This document shows positions 61,012-64,000 of a stretch of 64,000 nt of DNA, piece by piece. The DNA is taken from contig JAHDVF020000075.1 of NCBI GenBank assembly GCA_022606425.2, positions 558,001 to 622,000 of the forward strand, written 5' to 3'. The notes under the pieces are model-generated. The model searched no databases. It saw nothing but the letters and a program-made list of their open reading frames with translations, and was not told the DNA's origin. The stretch comes from Lepidostoma basale. Its lineage: Eukaryota > Arthropoda > Insecta > Trichoptera > Lepidostomatidae. The number at the start of each line of letters is the position of its first letter. The stretch's first letter is position 1. Made by a program: the position numbers and the translations under genes.

Positions 61012-61275
61012 ATTAAAACAACAAACCATCACGCTGTTTCCCCGCAGGGGTGGGCAGAAAGAATGGACCACCACACTACTCTATCCTGATATACCTCTCT
61101 AGCTTCCTTCACATTCATACAGTGAGTCATACACGCACGTCGATTCATCCGGCTTCTGACATGACCAACCTTTAAAATTTTATTTATCTGTTCATACCAT
61201 GTTTTCCTCGGTCTATCTCGACTACGTACTCCATTTACATCGTTGAAGTACACTTTTTTAACCATTCTTTCTTCA
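61012..61275 (-). mobile_element. RTE-A, GTT-tailed subfamily, 5'-truncated
   Basis: Minus strand: MVKKVYFNDVNGVRSRDRPR, KTWYEQINKILKVGHVRSRM, NRRACMTHCMNVKEAREVYQ, SILSAHPCGETA; tail aaaacaacaaacc. Its 5' end abuts an S-family SINE. Confidence 0.8.
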
Positions 61276-61525
61276 TATGACGACCTTCGTGGCAGAGTGG
61301 TTACGAGCTCTGACTTCCATGCCGAGGGTCCTGGGTTCGATTACCGGCGATGGCAGTGTGATTATCACACTGTCTTTGGTCTGGTGTAGAATTCACGTGA
61401 AAATAAAATGGCGATAGATTGGCTATCTATCACATGTCACGAGAATCAACATAATAGCTAAAAAAATGTAATTGTATACAGTAATTGGGTCCAAACGACC
61501 TGTTGTGTACATAAAAAAAGAAGAA
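61276..61525 (+). repeat. tRNA-derived SINE (S family), longest copy
   Basis: GACGACCTTCGTGGCAGAGT then ggttacgagctctgacttccatgccgagggtcctGGGTTCGATTACCGGCG, gtgtgattatcacactgtctttggtctgg, ggcgatagattggctatctatcacatgtcacgag, then the long-tail variant cagtaattgggtccaaacgacctgttgtgtaca and an A-rich end. A and B boxes are both recognisable. Confidence 0.8.
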
Positions 61526-61544
61526 AAAAAATAAATAAAGATAT

Positions 61545-61700
61545 GTCCAGACTGGTCTGTGGATGCCAGCAAGCCTGGCAAAACCGGTCACTGTCTGAAT
61601 AAAGACAAAAGTGGAAGTAGTTAAAAAAACATCGTTTTATTTAATTATTATTTAAAATGAACTTCCATCAAGAGATTTCAGTAAAATCATTTGATTATCA
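61545..61700 (+). repeat. PLE-like terminal repeat
   Basis: GGTCTGTGGATGCCAGCAAG then CCTGGCAAAACCGGTCACTG (stem GCCAG/CTGGC), then aacttccatcaagagatttcagtaaaatcatttgattat. Confidence 0.6.
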
Positions 61701-61856
61701 TAATAATAATAATAATAATGTATCAGATTTTTTTTAAATAGTTCTTCAAAATTAGAGTTAAACTGTAATGTTTCTGTCAATAAGCGTAATCTAATTGACC
61801 TTTAAAATTTATTGTACCAGCAATCCCTTCAAGCTTTTAGAATAAATATTATTAAG

Positions 61857-62098
61857 GAATAATTAATATGAATGAAAACGTCAGTTTTTTAGAAGTTTTA
61901 TTATATTTTATGGGAATGACATGTTTCGCCCTTCTAAGGCATTATCAAATGTTTGAAATGCCTTAGTCAAATATTTGATAATGCCTTAGAAGGGCGTAAC
62001 ATGTCATTCCCATAAAATATAATAAAACTTCAAGAAAATACATGTTTTCATTCGTATTCATTTTTTAATATAAAGCATTATTGTTCAAGAAACAATAA
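61857..62098. mobile_element. PLE-like foldback with 9-bp target-site duplication
   Basis: ATTATTAAG at 61848-61856 and 62099-62107. Arms atgaatgaaaacgtcagttttttagaagttttattatattttatgggaatgacatg... and inverse. Motifs: minus near 61918-61950; plus TTGATAATGCCTTAGAAGGG then CGTAACATGTCATTCCC at 61975-62010. The right-only extension agcattattgttcaagaaacaata lies before the second duplication. Confidence 0.8.
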
Positions 62099-62794
62099 AT
62101 TATTAAGAAATTTAATCCAAATATTTTTTTAGATTCCTGATTAACACTTAACACCAGTTATTTAACAAAAAATAATCTTGACAACGCATTAAAAATATTC
62201 TAGTATTGTTCCCAAACACGTAGAAAAACTGGTCATTTAAGAGATAATTCAAAAATTCTATGTTTAATACCGTCACGAAAAAATGTTCTTGATTCTACTT
62301 CAGACTATTAACAAGAAATATATATATTTATGGTGCTATGATTACGTTGACTTCAACGTTTAATGCCTTGAGCCGGGCGCCAATTATGTTAAGTGCGGCC
62401 CTAAGCCCCGTTTACATTTTTCCTCTTTCATTCTTTTAACACCATCAGATTGTGAGGAGTCCTTAATCTTTCACGAAACAACGTTATTTTTCAGCGGATC
62501 GGACTTCTCCGCAAAATGTTTACAGAAATAAACTCTTGGTCGGCGGAGTATATTTTTTGCTGAGAAAATCGGCTTTGTTTTACGTTTTGAAAACGTCTTT
62601 TTATCCAATATCGTTTAGGGAGCTTTTAAACTCTGAATTTGAAAATAAACTTAATAAACAAAGTTGTTCTCTTCACCTCGTTATTTTTTTAAAAACCTAA
62701 GGGCAGATATCTTGTCTGTAAAATGGATAACGATTTAATAATTTAGTTAGTTGGGTCTTACTGTGGTAATCAAAAAATTTACAATAAGATTAAT

Positions 62795-62992
62795 TTAACT
62801 AAATAGTCCATTGTTTTAGCCGAAACACTATAATACTTCAACATTATTACTGTTAAAATTTATAACACTGTTATAATATCACAATTTATTTTTATGCACT
62901 GAGAGTGTCGCGAGAGCAATTTCGGCAACCGATGCTGGCATCATCAGGTGTTACAATAAACTGTTTATTGTAACACCTGATGATGCCGACTT
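62795..62992. repeat. PLE-like foldback, truncated by or fused to a transposase fragment
   Basis: The extension (ccattgttttagccgaaacactataatacttcaacatta, inverse) leads to tttcggcaaccgatgctggcatcatcaggtgttac and, after ataaactgtttat, gtaacacctgatgatgcc. The second arm stops at 62992, where transposase-like sequence starts. Confidence 0.6.
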
Positions 62993-63375
62993 CCGGGCAG
63001 AGCGCCGAGGCAACAGTTCAATAGCTTCTCTCAATCTCGTTTTGGGTGTTCGTACGGTTTTGGATCTTCCTAAACCCCTAGGTCTTAGTGTGGATCCAGG
63101 TCCTTCTAATGTACGCACCCAAGTCACGATTAAATTACGGTGAAGGAAGGTATCACGACGCCCAAGATTGAAGAGCAGCCAAAAGGCCCACTGGGTGGCA
63201 ATGACGGAACGGCAATTTTCAAGAAACGTGCGGACGGCAAATGCCGGTGTTTTCCGGACCAAACCATGGCAATAACTGAAAACGGCAAGACCCTCCCGAT
63301 ACAATGAGACCACTCTCAGGTTCCTACCCCCACCACACGGGATGTACCGGTTTTTCAAAACTGCACGGTCTGCCT
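62993..63375 (-). pseudogene. Mariner-superfamily transposase N-terminal fragment
   Basis: Minus-strand frame: TPAFAVRTFLENCRSVIATQ, WAFWLLFNLGRRDTFLHRNL, IVTWVRTLEGPGSTLRPRGL, GRSKTVRTPKTRLREAIELL, PRRSARKSASS. The pattern 'RSVIATQxAF..FNLGR..xxxRNxIxxWV..GR.xTVRTP...AI...PRRSARK' matches the two helix-turn-helix domains of a large group of IS630-Tc1-mariner transposases. The catalytic domain is missing. Confidence 0.65.
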
Positions 63376-63474
63376 TGCCGCACCCTGAATATTAACATCT
63401 ATTGCTGGTTCTTGGGATACCACTTGGGACTTTTTAATGTTGCTTTTTATTTTAACCAAATTAGTGTATAGAAT

Positions 63475-63602
63475 CTTTTAGCTTTTGATTCTCAATAGGA
63501 TGAACGAGGCAGCTCGTTTGTCGCCATTTTTATTGTTACATGAATTCTTCTAGACCAAAACAGCGTGATTGTTTTTTTACACGGTCCAATCCGAGCGAAT
63601 AC
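63475..63602 (-). repeat. S-family SINE scrap, minus strand
   Basis: tttagcttttgattctcaataggatg, tgtcgccatttttattgttacatgaattcttctagacc: inverse of the SINE body; head lost. Confidence 0.5.
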
Positions 63603-64000
63603 ACTTAGCCTATAGCCACAAAGCCCTTTCGAAGCAACAATAAATAAGTGTAAATCGTAGCATCTACTGAATGAATTTGATTAAACTTCTTATTTTATTT
63701 TAAAAATATATTAAGGTTCTAAGTAAAACACTATGTTGGGGAAGTAAACTGAAGGCTGTTGAACTGGAATCACGTAGATGATATTAAGGGCGCATTTCAA
63801 TCTGGCCGCAATCATAGACATGGACAGGGCGGAGTAGAGGGGGTAAAAGGCGAGATCTGACACGCTCTCTTTACTTTTGTTAATATGGTCGTAGGAACGT
63901 GGGTAAACATCTCTCGCCGTCGGACCGAGAACTACTAAACTCCGTGGAAAAAGCTGAAGTCTAATGATACGAAATATTGGATCTGTCTACTACCAAAAAA

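Larger units (their letters stand above)
57842..64000 (+). other. GABA-B-R1: Downstream intron of GABA-B-R1 (partial)
   Basis: Starts at donor GTTAGT and continues past the window end. Unassigned stretches are about 58730-58985, 59145-59250, 60080-60500, 62110-62790 and 63605-64000. Confidence 0.85.

Noticed and set aside
1..64000. CRISPR array, operons, origin or integron features
   Set aside because: No regularly spaced direct repeats and no prokaryotic gene organisation; spliced receptor exons and LINE, PLE and SINE content show a eukaryotic genome.

Overview
The window is nuclear DNA of an insect. Two short exons, at 30949-31083 and 57671-57841 on the + strand, encode consecutive parts of the extracellular ligand-binding (Venus flytrap) domain of metabotropic GABA-B receptor subunit 1, with wording close to the fly protein. 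They lie 26,587 bp apart. Everything else is intron: more than 30.9 kb upstream, the 26.6 kb between them, and more than 6.1 kb downstream. I saw no other host exon, no intact RNA gene, no prokaryotic feature and no intact transposon ORF. I would not name the order of insect.

The introns are packed with transposable-element (TE) debris. Family labels below are local to this annotation. RTE-A is an RTE-like LINE whose last codons (SAYPxGExA, stop) sit almost at its 3' end; it closes in a tandem (TTAG)n tail or, in a sister subfamily, a GTT-rich tail. RTE-B to RTE-H are other LINE C-termini of the general form 'LYGSE..W / RRxxGHxxRM / GRPxxxW'. L2 is an L2-clade LINE with a conserved 3' hairpin. 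J is a jockey-like LINE tail with (TTGAT)n. N is a short non-autonomous element built from two inverted RTE-A 3' ends. S is a tRNA-derived SINE. PLE is a set of foldback elements resembling Penelope-like long terminal repeats, many carrying hammerhead-ribozyme-like motifs. DNA transposons are a complete but dead mariner-type copy (21576-22858), a piggyBac deletion derivative flanked by TTAA (41468-42116), two further mariner-type fragments, and one MITE candidate.

Layout. 1-7 kb: RTE-A, RTE-B and N copies. 7-16.5 kb: MITE, PLE foldbacks, a mariner fragment inside RTE-A, SINEs. 16.5-21.5 kb: RTE-B nested in RTE-A, unclassified repeats, a clean RTE-A insertion, RTE-E. 21.5-28.3 kb: mariner, RTE-G, an L2 copy nested in a J fragment, RTE-B, a second L2 copy. 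28.3-31 kb: SINE, 28S rRNA fragment, PLE foldback, RTE-A, exon. 31-34 kb: pseudogene of an uncharacterised repeat-borne protein and a long (CT)n tract. 34-49.5 kb: RTE-A/B/C/D/E/H fragments, piggyBac, PLE. 49.5-57.6 kb: RTE-G, L2, PLE with nested RTE-A, RTE-F. 57.6-64 kb: exon, PLE foldbacks, RTE-F, SINEs, a mariner-type fragment.

The most informative signals are target-site duplications (TSDs) and nesting, because they give exact insertion boundaries and relative ages. TSDs of 9-14 bp flank RTE-A, RTE-B, N and PLE copies. PLE sits inside RTE-A at 42490-42855, while RTE-A sits inside PLE at 13309-13838 and about 51998-52547, so these families were active in overlapping periods.
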